Positions 26,591 through 35,441 are shown, counted from the stretch's first letter. The stretch: DNA of 64,000 nucleotides from Actinoplanes solisilvae (GCF_003999975.1 NZ_RJAC01000001.1:1240001-1304000), one strand, 5' to 3'. Numbers and translations are program-made. The notes: generated by a model from the letters alone, not told the origin.

Positions 26591-26923
26591 ATGCAGCGAC
26601 CGAGCTTCCTGATTCTGTCCGCGCTCGCGGTCGAACCGCTGCACGGCTACGCGGTGATCAAGGAAGTGACGCGGTTGTCCACCGGCACGGTTCGCCTCGC
26701 CGCCGGCACGCTGTACGCGGCACTCGACCGTCTGACCGACGAGGGCCTGATCGAGGTCGACCGCGAGGAGACCATCGACGGCCGACTCCGCCGCTACTAC
26801 CGGCTCACCACCCCGGGTGCTTCCGCGCTGGCCGCCGAAGCCGCGCAGATGCGGCGCGACGCCCGGATGGTCACCGAACGCCTGCGCAGGGCAGGCCCGG
26901 CCGGTGCCCCCAAGCCCGCCTGA
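26591..26923 (+). CDS. PadR-family transcriptional regulator
   Basis: 110 residues from the ATG at 26591; a GTG three codons upstream (26582) is also possible. The winged helix is obvious (SFLILSALAVEPLHGYAVIK, GTVRLAAGTLYAALDRL, GLIEVDREETIDGRLRRYYR). PadR proteins repress nearby genes until a ligand binds. The ATG of the membrane-protein gene at 26951 is 28 nt after its stop codon, so the two form an operon and probably a regulator/sensor or regulator/target pair. Confidence 0.92.
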   Translation: MQRPSFLILSALAVEPLHGYAVIKEVTRLSTGTVRLAAGTLYAALDRLTDEGLIEVDREETIDGRLRRYYRLTTPGASALAAEAAQMRRDARMVTERLRRAGPAGAPKPA

Positions 26924-26950
26924 CCGTCCATGACCATCGAAGGACACCCG

Positions 26951-28024
26951 ATGCCCGACGACACCCACACCACGAACCTGGAACGCAGGTACCGTCGCTG
27001 GCTGTTCGCCTACCCGCGGGCATACCGCCGCCAGCGCGGCCCGGAAGTCCTCGCGACCCTGCTCGACGCCGCCGGTCCCGACCGGTCCCGGCCGTCCGCC
27101 CGCGAGGTCAGCCACCTGCTCCGGCACGGTCTCAGCCGGCGCGTCGCCGAGTTCGGGCGCCGGGCCGTCGTCGTCGCGGTGATCGCCGCCGTGCTCGGCG
27201 GCCTGAGTGGCATCGCGCTCGGTTCGTGGCTGGCGTGGCGCAGCGTGGACCCGATGACGCCGGACCGGGCCACCGCGACGACCCTGGCCCGCACGGTTCT
27301 GCCGGTCCCCGTCCAGGGCGAGGTCGACTACTACGGTCGGCACACCTTCTGGAATCCGAACAGCAACAACAGTCTGCGCGGCGGCACCGGGCTACGAGCC
27401 GGACGGGCCACTATCACCGGCGCCGTACCCCCACGGGCCGGCTTCCGGGAACTCGCCGCCGCCGTCCAGCAGCAGATGCGATCGCAGGGCTGGCAGGGCG
27501 TGCGAACCACCATCGAGGTGTACGGGTCACAGGACTCACCCTCGGCCCAGGCCGAGGTGACCGGCACCCGCGACGGGTATCTCGCCACGGTGCAGGTTTT
27601 CGCGGCCGATCAGGTCAACCCGTCCACGCTGCACCTCGATCTCATGTGGGCCGAGCCACCCGGCCACCTGCGCGACACCGTCCTCGGCGGGCTGGCCGGC
27701 GCCCTGCTCGCTGCCCTGCTCGGGCTCGTCACCGCGCAACGTATGAGCCGCCACCGCCCGGGCCGGCAACGGGTGTACTCGTGGCTGTGCCTCGCCACGC
27801 TGCTGATGCTCACCCCGGCCGGCCTGGGCAACATCCCCACCGGGACCGGCTCACTGCTCGCCAACACCCACCGCGACGGGACAGGCCCGTCGATCTACTG
27901 GGGCGGGTTCGTGTTCCTCGGCGCCCAGCCGCTGGCCATCCTCGCCCTCATACCGATCCTGGGCATCATCATCGGCTGCCTGTTGCCCCGAACTGCGGAC
28001 GCTCGCACCACCCACATCGCGTAA
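26951..28024 (+). CDS. Membrane protein co-transcribed with PadR regulator
   Basis: 357 residues from the ATG at 26951, chosen because GAAGGA lies 6 nt upstream; an ATG at 26930 is less well placed. The N-terminus is cytoplasmic and basic (NLERRYRRWLFAYPRAYRRQ), a motif common in PadR-linked membrane proteins. One helix (about 80-98) is followed by an extracytoplasmic part (VDYYGRHTFWNPNSNNSL) and three or four C-terminal helices. Function is unknown. Confidence 0.8.
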   Translation: MPDDTHTTNLERRYRRWLFAYPRAYRRQRGPEVLATLLDAAGPDRSRPSAREVSHLLRHGLSRRVAEFGRRAVVVAVIAAVLGGLSGIALGSWLAWRSVDPMTPDRATATTLARTVLPVPVQGEVDYYGRHTFWNPNSNNSLRGGTGLRAGRATITGAVPPRAGFRELAAAVQQQMRSQGWQGVRTTIEVYGSQDSPSAQAEVTGTRDGYLATVQVFAADQVNPSTLHLDLMWAEPPGHLRDTVLGGLAGALLAALLGLVTAQRMSRHRPGRQRVYSWLCLATLLMLTPAGLGNIPTGTGSLLANTHRDGTGPSIYWGGFVFLGAQPLAILALIPILGIIIGCLLPRTADARTTHIA

Positions 28025-28091
28025 CGGACGCGAACCGGCCCATCGGGAACGAGCCAACCGGACGACCAAGGACGGTTTCCCAGGCCCGCAC

Positions 28092-28694
28092 CTAGCCTCG
28101 TGGGCGGCGCATATCTTTGATCGTCTGCCGCGCGAAGAGGTAGACAGCACCGACGCACAGCACCGATAGCGCTCCGAACAGCACGGTCATTGCGGTCACC
28201 CAGCCGCGGGACGGGACCTCGGGGCGGGAGTAGCTGACGGCGCCTCGGGTTCCCTGGTTCTGGCCGATCTCGATTTTGTCGCCGGGTTTCTCGCCCTTGA
28301 AAAACCCGGGATCGTTGATCAGGAGGCGGGGGCCGGCGCCGTCGTTCCAGGTGATGCGCACTGTGCAGGCGTCGTAGTAGCCGAGGCCTTTCCAGGTGAC
28401 CGGGCCGCGCTGTTCGCATTGCTCGACGGTCGCGGTGCCCTGGCGGTCGGCGTCGCCGAAGTCGGGGCCGGTGAACCGCCCGGCCGTCATGGCGAGCAGC
28501 GCGAAGACGGCCGCCAGGACGAGCAGGATCAGCACGCCGAGGGCGCTGCCCCAGGCGGTGCCGCGACGTTCGTCGACCGCCCGTGCCGGCTGGTCTTTCT
28601 CGCCGCGCGTACGGGTGACGTTGGTTTCGGCGTCGGCGAGCAGTTCGTCCATCCGGCGGCGTCGCTCGGCCTTGCGCTGATCGTCGTCTCTCAT
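28092..28694 (-). CDS. Two-helix membrane protein (DUF6346-like) of a WXG100-type cassette
   Basis: 200 residues. A charged cytoplasmic N-terminus (RDDDQRKAERRRRMDELLAD) precedes one helix (about 50-72). An extracytoplasmic domain with a conserved-looking Cys pair follows (ATVEQCEQRGPVTWKGLGYYDAC, residues about 88-110 of the domain). A second helix lies near 165-190. Similar proteins accompany type VII-related genes in actinomycetes; I recall the label DUF6346 but cannot verify it. It is 14 nt downstream of the WXG-like gene, so it is in that operon. Confidence 0.65.
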   Translation of the reverse strand: MRDDDQRKAERRRRMDELLADAETNVTRTRGEKDQPARAVDERRGTAWGSALGVLILLVLAAVFALLAMTAGRFTGPDFGDADRQGTATVEQCEQRGPVTWKGLGYYDACTVRITWNDGAGPRLLINDPGFFKGEKPGDKIEIGQNQGTRGAVSYSRPEVPSRGWVTAMTVLFGALSVLCVGAVYLFARQTIKDMRRPRG

Positions 28695-28707
28695 CGGTCA
28701 ACCTCGC

Positions 28708-29742
28708 TCACAGCGGCAGTTCGATCGACGGCTTGGGTGGTTCGTCGTCGTGGATCTGCCCGGCGGTGGTGCTGCCATTCTGGATGCCGTTCAGCTTCAG
28801 CCCCTCGCGCAGGGCGTCGGCGGCGATCTGCGCTTTGGTGCCGTACGTGATCGCGTCGGCCTGGGACAGGGTCGTGTACGCGTGTTTGTAAGCATTCCAC
28901 GGGCCTTCGCTGTCGGCGACGTAGCTGTCCGCGGCGTGCAGCTTGGAGGAGTTGAGGACCACCGAGCCGTAGGCGAGCTCCGAGGATGTGCTGTCCATCG
29001 ACTTGGTGATCCGGCCGATCAGCGAGGCCATCGCGGGGAACTTGCTGCCCAGCGTGCCGATCGCTTCGGTGAGTTGTCGCAGCAGCCGTACGATCTTGGC
29101 GGTCACTTCGGCCACCATCAACGCGACCTCGGCGAGCACTTTCGGGATGGTCACCACCAGAAGCGCCTGCAACGCCTTGGAGATCGCGGCGCCGACCAGC
29201 TCGGCGACCAGGTCGCGGATGGTGTTACGGGCGACCCCCACGATCGAGCCGGCAACGAGGGTCGCCTCGGCCATCGCATCGGCGACATCGCCGAGCGCGA
29301 GGGTGCTGTCGGCCATTTGTGAGGCCTTCGCCCGGTAGGCGGTGACCGCCTCCGAACTCCAGTTCGCGGTCTTGGCCGTCACCTGGTCGGCGAAGTACTC
29401 CGCCGCCTCGTACGTCCGCTGCTGCAGGTTGCGCCAGGTCGCGGCGTGCCCTTCGATCTGCTTGGGGTCGCCGAGAAGCTTGTCCATCGGGTCGCGGAGG
29501 CAGTCGAGGTGTTCCATGAGCCAGCCGACACCGGCGGCGAACACCATCTGGAACGGGTCCATGATCGCGCCGAGTGCGCTGAGCCCGACCACTGCCATGT
29601 TGCCGAAGCCGGCCAGCTCGTTGCCGTCGGTGAAGCCGTCCTTCATGCCCATGGCGGCTTCGAGGATGCCCGCGCCTTCGTAGCCTTTGGTCGCGGACTC
29701 GCCCGCGATCAGGCTCGGCCGGGTGAACGCCGCGTCGGTCAT
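28708..29742 (-). CDS. Long WXG100-superfamily protein (type VII secretion-associated)
   Basis: 344 residues. The central part has the WXG100-like helix pair: ATWRNLQQRTYEAAEYFADQ, then NWSSEAVTAYRAKASQMADS, with W-S-S-E in place of the classical W-x-G turn. A long amphipathic and hydrophobic helical region follows (IRDLVAELVGAAISKALQAL, LLVVTIPKVLAEVALMVAEV). It ends in a flexible acidic/proline tail. No toxin domain is attached. The start overlaps the stop of the EspC-like gene by 4 nt. It is probably a secreted or structural helical protein of a type VII-like system; no EccC-type ATPase is encoded nearby. Confidence 0.75.
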   Translation of the reverse strand: MTDAAFTRPSLIAGESATKGYEGAGILEAAMGMKDGFTDGNELAGFGNMAVVGLSALGAIMDPFQMVFAAGVGWLMEHLDCLRDPMDKLLGDPKQIEGHAATWRNLQQRTYEAAEYFADQVTAKTANWSSEAVTAYRAKASQMADSTLALGDVADAMAEATLVAGSIVGVARNTIRDLVAELVGAAISKALQALLVVTIPKVLAEVALMVAEVTAKIVRLLRQLTEAIGTLGSKFPAMASLIGRITKSMDSTSSELAYGSVVLNSSKLHAADSYVADSEGPWNAYKHAYTTLSQADAITYGTKAQIAADALREGLKLNGIQNGSTTAGQIHDDEPPKPSIELPL

Positions 29743-30044
29743 CGCGTTTCCCTCAGCCGGACAGCCGCGTCGTTGTCGCTGCGCTCGAAGTCGGCCGCCA
29801 TGCCGCGGACCTGGTCGGCCAGGCCGTTCAGGCCGTCGACCGCCTTGACGAATGCGGCGATCGCCTCGTCACCGTGCGGGTTGATGTAGTGATCGGCGAT
29901 CAGCGCGCCGACGAAGTGGCCGTACGCGCTGCTGTTGATCCGGATGTACGACGCCGCCGCGCGCGCTTCGTCGAGCATCCGGGCCGCCTCGTCCACATCG
30001 CGGGCGTGCTGACGTACCTCGGCCGGCGGGATCTCGATTCCCAT
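29739..30044 (-). CDS. EspC-like small type VII secretion target
   Basis: 101 residues from the ATG at 30044 (MGIEIPPAEVRQHARDVDEA). A longer reading from 30140 is possible but would overlap the YbaB-like gene. It is a short, all-helical protein with a YG turn (INSSAYGHFVGALIADHY) and a C-terminal helix (LNGLADQVRGMAADFERSD). This is the form of EspC/WXG100-related proteins. Its stop overlaps the start of the long WXG protein by 4 nt, so the two are co-translated and may form a heterodimer. Confidence 0.7.
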   Translation of the reverse strand: MGIEIPPAEVRQHARDVDEAARMLDEARAAASYIRINSSAYGHFVGALIADHYINPHGDEAIAAFVKAVDGLNGLADQVRGMAADFERSDNDAAVRLRETR

Positions 30045-30117
30045 CAGCGCGTCCGTGTCTTCGTCGGGCTGCGATGGGCGCGCCGAGCCTCGGCATGGAG
30101 GCTGACGTCCGCCTGCG

Positions 30118-30501
30118 TCATCGTCGGTCACGCTCCTCATCCGGCTCGCCGAGCTCGGGGAACCGTTCGGCGTACGTCCCGCCGATGAACGAGGCCGTCT
30201 CCGACCCCGCGCCGTACAGGGTGTTAACCATCGCCTCGATGTCTTTCGCGAGCCGCGCCTGAGCCCGCCGGCTCGTCGCCAGAATGATCTCGCTCAGCTC
30301 GCCGGCCGACCGTCGCATGGCCTGATCGGTGAGCCGCAGCTCGGCCAGCCCGCCTGTGTGATCGACGGTCACCGTGACGTCGCCGCCGTGCGACTCGCTG
30401 GTCGCCCGCGCCTGCTGCAGGCGCTCACTCAGCTCGGTCGTCAACGACGACTGGTGCTGGACACGAGCGGCCCAGTCCTCAATGGCGTAGTCCGGATTCA
30501 T
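30118..30501 (-). CDS. YbaB/EbfC-like protein heading the WXG100 cassette
   Basis: 127 residues from the ATG at 30501. Pattern of the YbaB/EbfC fold: a long N-terminal helix (LTTELSERLQQARATSESHG), a beta meander (GDVTVTVDHTGGLAELRLTD) and a C-terminal helix (LSEIILATSRRAQARLAKDI). Such proteins are common at the start of type VII-like clusters in actinomycetes. Nucleoid or DNA binding is the default family role, but a chaperone role is equally possible. Four genes follow in the same direction from here to 28092. Confidence 0.78.
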   Translation of the reverse strand: MNPDYAIEDWAARVQHQSSLTTELSERLQQARATSESHGGDVTVTVDHTGGLAELRLTDQAMRRSAGELSEIILATSRRAQARLAKDIEAMVNTLYGAGSETASFIGGTYAERFPELGEPDEERDRR

Positions 30502-30639
30502 CGACACGCTGCCCCCGCTACCGACATCCTGGCGCACGAGCTTAGGCGAAATAGACGATGATCGGTGTCCTCGAACATATTCACGGCGTGCGGCAGTAAC
30601 GCGGATGCGGACCTCGACCGGCGCCATACCCAACCACAC

Positions 30640-31117
30640 GGCTCACCGAGGTAATGGGTTCAGCGTCGGCGACGTGGTGGCGGCACGCTGCCACCCAACA
30701 ATGTGGCTGCGGTACTGGCTGTCGACCCGCACCCGGGATCCGTCCGGCCACCCGGCTGGCCTACACCCGTGACCTCGCTGCGGGCAGTGTTCAGTGAACC
30801 AACCAAATCTTCCACGAACGAGACTTCAACGACGTTGGGTGTGTCGGCGTCAGCGTTGGCGTACAGCAGCTCGAGTTGAGCTTCCCTCGTTTCGCGATCT
30901 GGCGAAGTGGCTTGACTACGGCCTGGCAACTATCAGCAACTCGCCCCATATTGGGGATAAAGCTGTAGAATTATTTCGTCGTGTGGTGGTTCGGGGGGCA
31001 ATAGGGCTTCCTGGCCGCTTGCTGCCCATCCCTAGACCCCGGTGGGCTGAGGCGTCCGGTCAACCAATCGGTTGACGCCGGTGGCCCAGTCACGTTCAAG
31101 GTGAGGGTGGGGTCTCG
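30640..31117. other. Gene-poor stretch at the left edge of the accessory island
   Basis: Besides the integrase scrap described separately, I see no coding sequence here. The segment 30880-31000 is relatively AT-rich. The response-regulator operon starts at its right end with a GGTGGGG ribosome site. Confidence 0.6.
30705..30801 (+). pseudogene. Tyrosine integrase N-terminal scrap, frameshifted
   Basis: LRYWLSTRTR continues, after a frameshift, as IRPATRLAYTRD, matching the core-binding start seen in the longer fragment at 41997 (TRLAYTRDVELVLIPRLGHY). Then an internal deletion joins it to the GCGGGCAGTGTTCA end. No start codon is present. Confidence 0.6.
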
Positions 31118-31477
31118 TTGTTCAGGGTCTTGGTGGTCGATGACGAGCCGGACCTGCGCTACCTCCTGCGGCGGGTCTTCGAGCGGGCCGGTTATGAGGT
31201 GGCGGAGTGCGGTAACGGCGCGACGGCGTTGGAGGCCGCGCTTCGATCGCCACCGGATCTGGTGGTGACCGACATGATGATGCCGGTAATGGGCGGGGCT
31301 GAACTCGTCCGCCGGCTACGCGCCGACGCGGTCACCGCGCAGATACCGATCCTCGCCGTGACCGGCGACGCGCACCTGGCCGGTGGCGCCGACGCGGTAC
31401 TGGCCAAACCTTGGACATCGCAACTGCTGTTGACTACGGCGACCGCGCTCATGGCACAGAAGGCGGACCGAACGTGA
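31118..31477 (+). CDS. Single-domain response regulator
   Basis: 119 residues, TTG start with GGTGGGG upstream. It is a complete receiver domain: acidic pair Asp8-Asp9, phospho-acceptor Asp52 (LVVTDMMMPVMGG), Thr in AVTGD and Lys97 (VLAKPW). No output domain is attached, so it must signal by protein contact. The stop codon overlaps the GTG of the KaiC-like gene by 4 nt, so these two proteins are made together and probably interact. Confidence 0.93.
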   Translation: MFRVLVVDDEPDLRYLLRRVFERAGYEVAECGNGATALEAALRSPPDLVVTDMMMPVMGGAELVRRLRADAVTAQIPILAVTGDAHLAGGADAVLAKPWTSQLLLTTATALMAQKADRT

Positions 31478-32913
31478 AACGAATGGCAACCGGTGTTCCC
31501 GGACTTGATGTCGTGCTCGGCGGTGGGCTCGAGCCCGGTTCGGTCACCGTGCTCGCCGGCGCCCCTGGGGCCGGCAAGACGATCCTGGCCCAGCAGATGT
31601 GCTTCGCCAACGCCACACCGGAACACAAGGCCGTCTACTACACGACCCTGTCGGAGCCACATTCCAAACTGGTCCGCCATCTGGACCCGTTCGACTTCTT
31701 CGCCCCCCAAGCGTTAGGCCCAGAGGTGGAATACCTACACCTGGGCGATCTCATCCGCGACGACCGGCCCGGCCGGATGGGACCACTGGTCGACGAGGTC
31801 GCACGCAAGACCATGGACGAACATCCCGTCCTGGTGGTGATCGACAGCGCGAAGGCGATGCGGGACTTCACCGGCGAACGCGAACTACGGATGGCGTTCT
31901 ACGACCTGACCAGCAGGATGGCTCACGCCGACGCCGCGCTTCTTCTGCTCGGCGAGTACACCCCGGCCGAGATGGCCGCAGGGGTTGAATTCTCCCTGGC
32001 CGACACGATCATCCACCTCGCATACGAACCCCGCGAACCGATCGACCGGCGCTGGCTGCGGGTCGTGAAAATGCGCGGCAGCCACCACCTCGAAGGCAAA
32101 CACACCTTCCGCATCAGCGCATGCGGGTTCGAGGTGTTCCCCCGCATCGAAACCCTCGACACCGGGCCGGCGCAAGAGGTCACCGGCCGGATCCCCAGCG
32201 GGATCCCCGGCCTCGACGACCTCATGGGCGGCGGGATCGGAGCCGGCGAGGCCACCGTCATCCTCGGGCCGTCCGGAATCGGCAAGACCATCGCCGGGCT
32301 CCGGTTCGTCGCCGAAGGCATCAGCAAGAACGAACGCTGCCTCTACGTCACCTTCCAGGACACCGCCGACCAACTCGTCAAAATGGCCGCCACCTTCGGC
32401 TGGGAGCTCGGCGCCGCCCGCGACAAGGGACACCTCGTCGTGCACCACGTTCCGCTCGGAGAACTCGACCTGGACCTGCTCGCCGAGCGCATCCGTCACG
32501 AACTCGCCCAAGGCGCGATCCACCGCGTCGTGATCGACAGCCTCGCCGAGATGGTCTTCGCCGCGCGCGAAACCGACCGGTTCCCCGCCTACGCCCGCAG
32601 CCTGACCGGGATCATCCGCGCCGTCGGCGCCACCCTGATCATCACCAGCGAAACTGCCGCCCTGGGACCCAGCCAAGAACCTATCGGCGGAGTCACGTTC
32701 CTGTTCCACAACGTGATACTGCTGCGCTACATCGAGATGAACTCTTCCACCGGCCGAGCGCTGAACATCGTGAAGATGCGCAACAGCGACCACAGCAAAG
32801 ACGTGTACTGCTTCGCCATCGGCGCGGACGGTCTGACCATCGGCGGCCCCCTGGAATCAGTCACTGGGGTACTTGGCTGGAGCGCACTACGAACCCCTAC
32901 CCCCGTCTCCTGA
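31474..32913 (+). CDS. KaiC-like double RecA-fold ATPase
   Basis: 479 residues from the GTG at 31474 (MKRMATGVPGLDVVLGGGLE). Two KaiC/RadA-like domains are in tandem, each with a P-loop: GAPGAGKT at 29-36 and GPSGIGKT at about 265-272. Each has a Walker B (VLVVIDSAKAM, HRVVIDSLAEM). The catalytic glutamate pair of KaiC is only partly kept, with TLSE in domain 1 and TFQD in domain 2. By hand alignment the KaiC S431/T432 phosphosites read Thr-Phe here. So it is not a clock protein in the strict sense, and more likely a signalling ATPase tied to the response regulator. Confidence 0.9.
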   Translation: MKRMATGVPGLDVVLGGGLEPGSVTVLAGAPGAGKTILAQQMCFANATPEHKAVYYTTLSEPHSKLVRHLDPFDFFAPQALGPEVEYLHLGDLIRDDRPGRMGPLVDEVARKTMDEHPVLVVIDSAKAMRDFTGERELRMAFYDLTSRMAHADAALLLLGEYTPAEMAAGVEFSLADTIIHLAYEPREPIDRRWLRVVKMRGSHHLEGKHTFRISACGFEVFPRIETLDTGPAQEVTGRIPSGIPGLDDLMGGGIGAGEATVILGPSGIGKTIAGLRFVAEGISKNERCLYVTFQDTADQLVKMAATFGWELGAARDKGHLVVHHVPLGELDLDLLAERIRHELAQGAIHRVVIDSLAEMVFAARETDRFPAYARSLTGIIRAVGATLIITSETAALGPSQEPIGGVTFLFHNVILLRYIEMNSSTGRALNIVKMRNSDHSKDVYCFAIGADGLTIGGPLESVTGVLGWSALRTPTPVS

Positions 32914-33121
32914 ACCCGAACGAGCATCCATCGGATGCCGGACGTGGACAACGCAGTGGGCAGCCCAGTGGGAGATCCATGAGGAACTCGGTCCGGGCAG
33001 GGAGACCTGCGCGTAATCCGCTGCCGGTCGAGGCCCGTCGCAGGCAGACCTCGCCCCGCTTACCAGCGCCGCGTCGATCTTGACCGTCGCCCTCGCGATG
33101 CGGAACACGAGGTCTTAGCCA

Positions 33122-33670
33122 ATGGCCGACGAACACTCTGCGGCGCGGCGATCAAGTCCTTTCCCCAGCCATCCCGGACCCTCGGATCGGGTATGGGACC
33201 TGGTCAGCGCGTACGGTCCTGAGCCGGTCGGCTTGTGTCGGGTCATTGGCAGGACAGTGCCCGGCATCGACGGGATCGGCTTGTCAGCCGGCAGCCGGGC
33301 GTCGGGCCCGCTGCTCCGGTTCGCCAGTGACGACGCCGGCTTCCTGATCGAAGACCTCCAGCTCGCCCTCAACGAAGACCCATGCCGGGACGCCGCCGCC
33401 ACGCGGCGGCCCGTGCTGCCCGCTGACTTGGCGACCAGATCCTGGCGGCAGCGGTGGCCGCGGTTCACCAAGGCCGCCCTGAAGGCCGGGATACGGGCGG
33501 TCGCTGCACTGCCGTTGCACGCCGGCGGAGTCCGCCACGACGGGGCAGTGGACCTGTATCGCCGTTGCCCGGGCGCGTTGGACGGCACCCAACGGACGGC
33601 GGCGTCAATCTTCGCCGCAGCGGCCGCGGAGCTGCTCACCCTGGACGAGCTGCGGGCAGGTCCAAGCTAA
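33122..33670 (+). CDS. GAF-domain sensor-like protein
   Basis: 182 residues, ATG start. It reads as a GAF domain similar to those of actinobacterial GAF-ANTAR regulators: VSAYGPEPVGLCRVIGRTVP, GIDGIGLSAGSRASGPLLRF, then AGIRAVAALPLHAGGVRHDG and DLYRRCPGALDGTQRTAASI. The C-terminal ANTAR RNA-binding domain is missing; the frame ends after LLTLDELRAGPS. It may sense small molecules and pass signals by protein contact. It is near the RR/KaiC pair and the STAS gene, which together resemble a signalling module. Confidence 0.75.
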   Translation: MADEHSAARRSSPFPSHPGPSDRVWDLVSAYGPEPVGLCRVIGRTVPGIDGIGLSAGSRASGPLLRFASDDAGFLIEDLQLALNEDPCRDAAATRRPVLPADLATRSWRQRWPRFTKAALKAGIRAVAALPLHAGGVRHDGAVDLYRRCPGALDGTQRTAASIFAAAAAELLTLDELRAGPS

Positions 33671-34221
33671 CTGTGCCGGCCACGGCCTGACAGGCGATGA
33701 CCTGGGTTGTGGCTCATCAGGCGGCTATGCACCAGTTGCAAGATGACCACCGACGCCACCGGCACCCGCCTGCTGCTCGGCTACCGCCTCGACCATCGCA
33801 CCGTCACCAGCACAATGCCGGACCTCTGAGGCGCTGGACAACAAGGTTTCAGGTGTCGGTAGCGGGCAAACCGTCGGGAATCACGATGATCATGTCTATA
33901 GGGGCGACGAGTTCCGGGTGCGGGACGCCGACGGGCTACGCGACACCATCACTCGCTGGGGTGAATCACACTTATCCCGCTGACCAGGACCCGCACGCAC
34001 GACAGCACACGACATCAGCCGCGTGAAGGGAGAATGATCTCGGTATCGCCTGGCCACGCCGCTCGGCTCTGTTACGGGCGACCGCCGCGGACCGGGCCGT
34101 AAGAACAGAATCTCCAGGCATCAAGCCGCCGGGCCCCGAATCAACAAGCCGGTCCAGGCCGCGACCCCCCGTAGAATACAAGGTGCGGTTCTCTTAACGA
34201 ACCGTTGCCCCGGACCCCGGC
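33671..34221. other. Non-coding or degraded stretch
   Basis: No intact gene is visible. Around 33829-33986 one frame reads like degraded coding sequence (DDHVYRGDEFRVRDADGLRD, ending SHLSR and a stop) but has no start and is frameshifted from a preceding short ATG frame at 33743. I cannot assign it. Confidence 0.5.
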
Positions 34222-34668
34222 ATGCTACAAGCCAACCAAGGCGTAACCATGGCCCCGGATTCCGATGGCGCCACCCCAATCCGCGAAGCGGACCTCGGCC
34301 TCGCCGAGTTCGCCTTCCTCGTGAACACAGCCCCACCCTTCACCATTTCCACCACCCAGCAGCCCTGCGGCACTCTCACCGTCACGGTGGCCGGAGAACT
34401 CGACTACGGCACTGCGTCCACCTTGTACCGGCAGATCTGCGAGCTCCTCCACGGCCAACAGGGCGGCGGATTAGAACTGGACTTCTCCCGTCTCGCCTTC
34501 TGTGACCTGGCCGGATGGCGTGCCATCCACGCGGTGGCGGAAACCGCCACGAAAAGGCGGTACCGCACTTTCATCACAGCAGGGGCACCATGCCTCGACA
34601 CGGTGCTGGAGCTATGCGCCATTCCTGAGTTCCTGGGCTACACGCCGCCGCAGAAGCCGTTATCGTGA
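34222..34668 (+). CDS. STAS-domain protein (anti-anti-sigma-like), phosphosite altered
   Basis: 148 residues; an ATG at 34249 is an alternative start. The C-terminal 100 residues are a STAS domain (CGTLTVTVAGELDYGTASTL, LELDFSRLAFCDLAGWRAIH). In SpoIIAA-type anti-anti-sigma factors the equivalent loop is D-S-S-G and the second Ser is phosphorylated. Here it is D-L-A-G, so the switch residue is Ala. The protein may bind its partner constitutively, or act in a complex in which no phosphorylation is needed. No kinase gene is adjacent. Confidence 0.8.
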   Translation: MLQANQGVTMAPDSDGATPIREADLGLAEFAFLVNTAPPFTISTTQQPCGTLTVTVAGELDYGTASTLYRQICELLHGQQGGGLELDFSRLAFCDLAGWRAIHAVAETATKRRYRTFITAGAPCLDTVLELCAIPEFLGYTPPQKPLS

Positions 34669-34868
34669 TTCCAGCACTTGGCAGTCCACTGCCGGCGCAC
34701 TGCAGGCTCAACGCGATCCGCCGCGGCGACCCTGCCGGGTGAATAAATCGATGGCGAAGGACAGGCTAACAACCGGCGGGCTGAAACCGTCTATCCTTTC
34801 ATTTCAAAGGGCGCTTACTATCTCCCGAGCCCCATTAACCGCGCCTTCATCGGTGAATCGATCGAGGC

Positions 34869-35108
34869 TCAGATGGCGGCGACGATGTCTACTTCGACGA
34901 GGAACTCTGGCGCATAGAGGGCGGCGACGCCCACGATAGTTTGCGCCGGTGGTGGCGTCGTGCTCCCCTGCCGGAGGGCTGCGATGATCGGCGCCACGAC
35001 TTCCAGTCGGTAGTCGGCGATATAAATGACTTCCTTCACCACGCGCGACCGGTTGGTACCCGCAGCGGCAAGCGCTGTCTCGACGTTGTGGACGATCTGC
35101 TCGGCCAC
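34869..35108 (-). pseudogene. RidA-family enamine deaminase, 5'-truncated
   Basis: The C-terminal 79 residues match RidA/YjgF (VAEQIVHNVETALAAAGTNR, VVKEVIYIADYRLEVVAPII, PAQTIVGVAALYAPEFLVEV). The N-terminal third, with the GPYSQ-like start and the G(Q)xP segment, is absent. At 35106-35108 the sequence switches into an unrelated gene on the opposite strand. An open frame continues leftward from 35255 but does not encode RidA. Confidence 0.8.
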
Positions 35109-35441
35109 CTGCGCCTGGCGACCGGGAAGTACCCCGAGGACCCGCGCCTGGCTGCGCTGATTGGAGAGCTGGCAATGGGCAGCGAGCGCTTTCGGCGCCT
35201 GTGGGCCCGCGCGGACGTGCGCGCCCGAACACACGGGCGCAAAGACTTCCGGCACCCGCTAGTCGGAGAGATCGAGCTTCATCAGGAAAACTTTGCTATG
35301 ACGGATGAATCGGGCATGGAGTTGCTCGTGCTTTCGGCGACTCCGGGCAGCCCGTCCGCGGACGCCCTGCAGCTCCTGGCCGGACTGGCTGCCGATGGAG
35401 GTGTGCGTCCACGGCAGGGCTTGCCAGAACGAACGGTGTGA
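35106..35441 (+). pseudogene. MmyB-like XRE regulator, C-terminal fragment
   Basis: Starting at about HLRLATGKYPEDPRL the frame follows the ligand-binding domain of MmyB-type helix-turn-helix regulators: LIGELAMGSERFRRLWARAD, VRARTHGRKDFRHPLVGEIE, then SATPGSPSADALQLLAGLAA. The HTH and the first half of the ligand domain are gone. It begins where the truncated RidA gene on the other strand ends, so one deletion probably removed both 5' parts. Confidence 0.82.
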
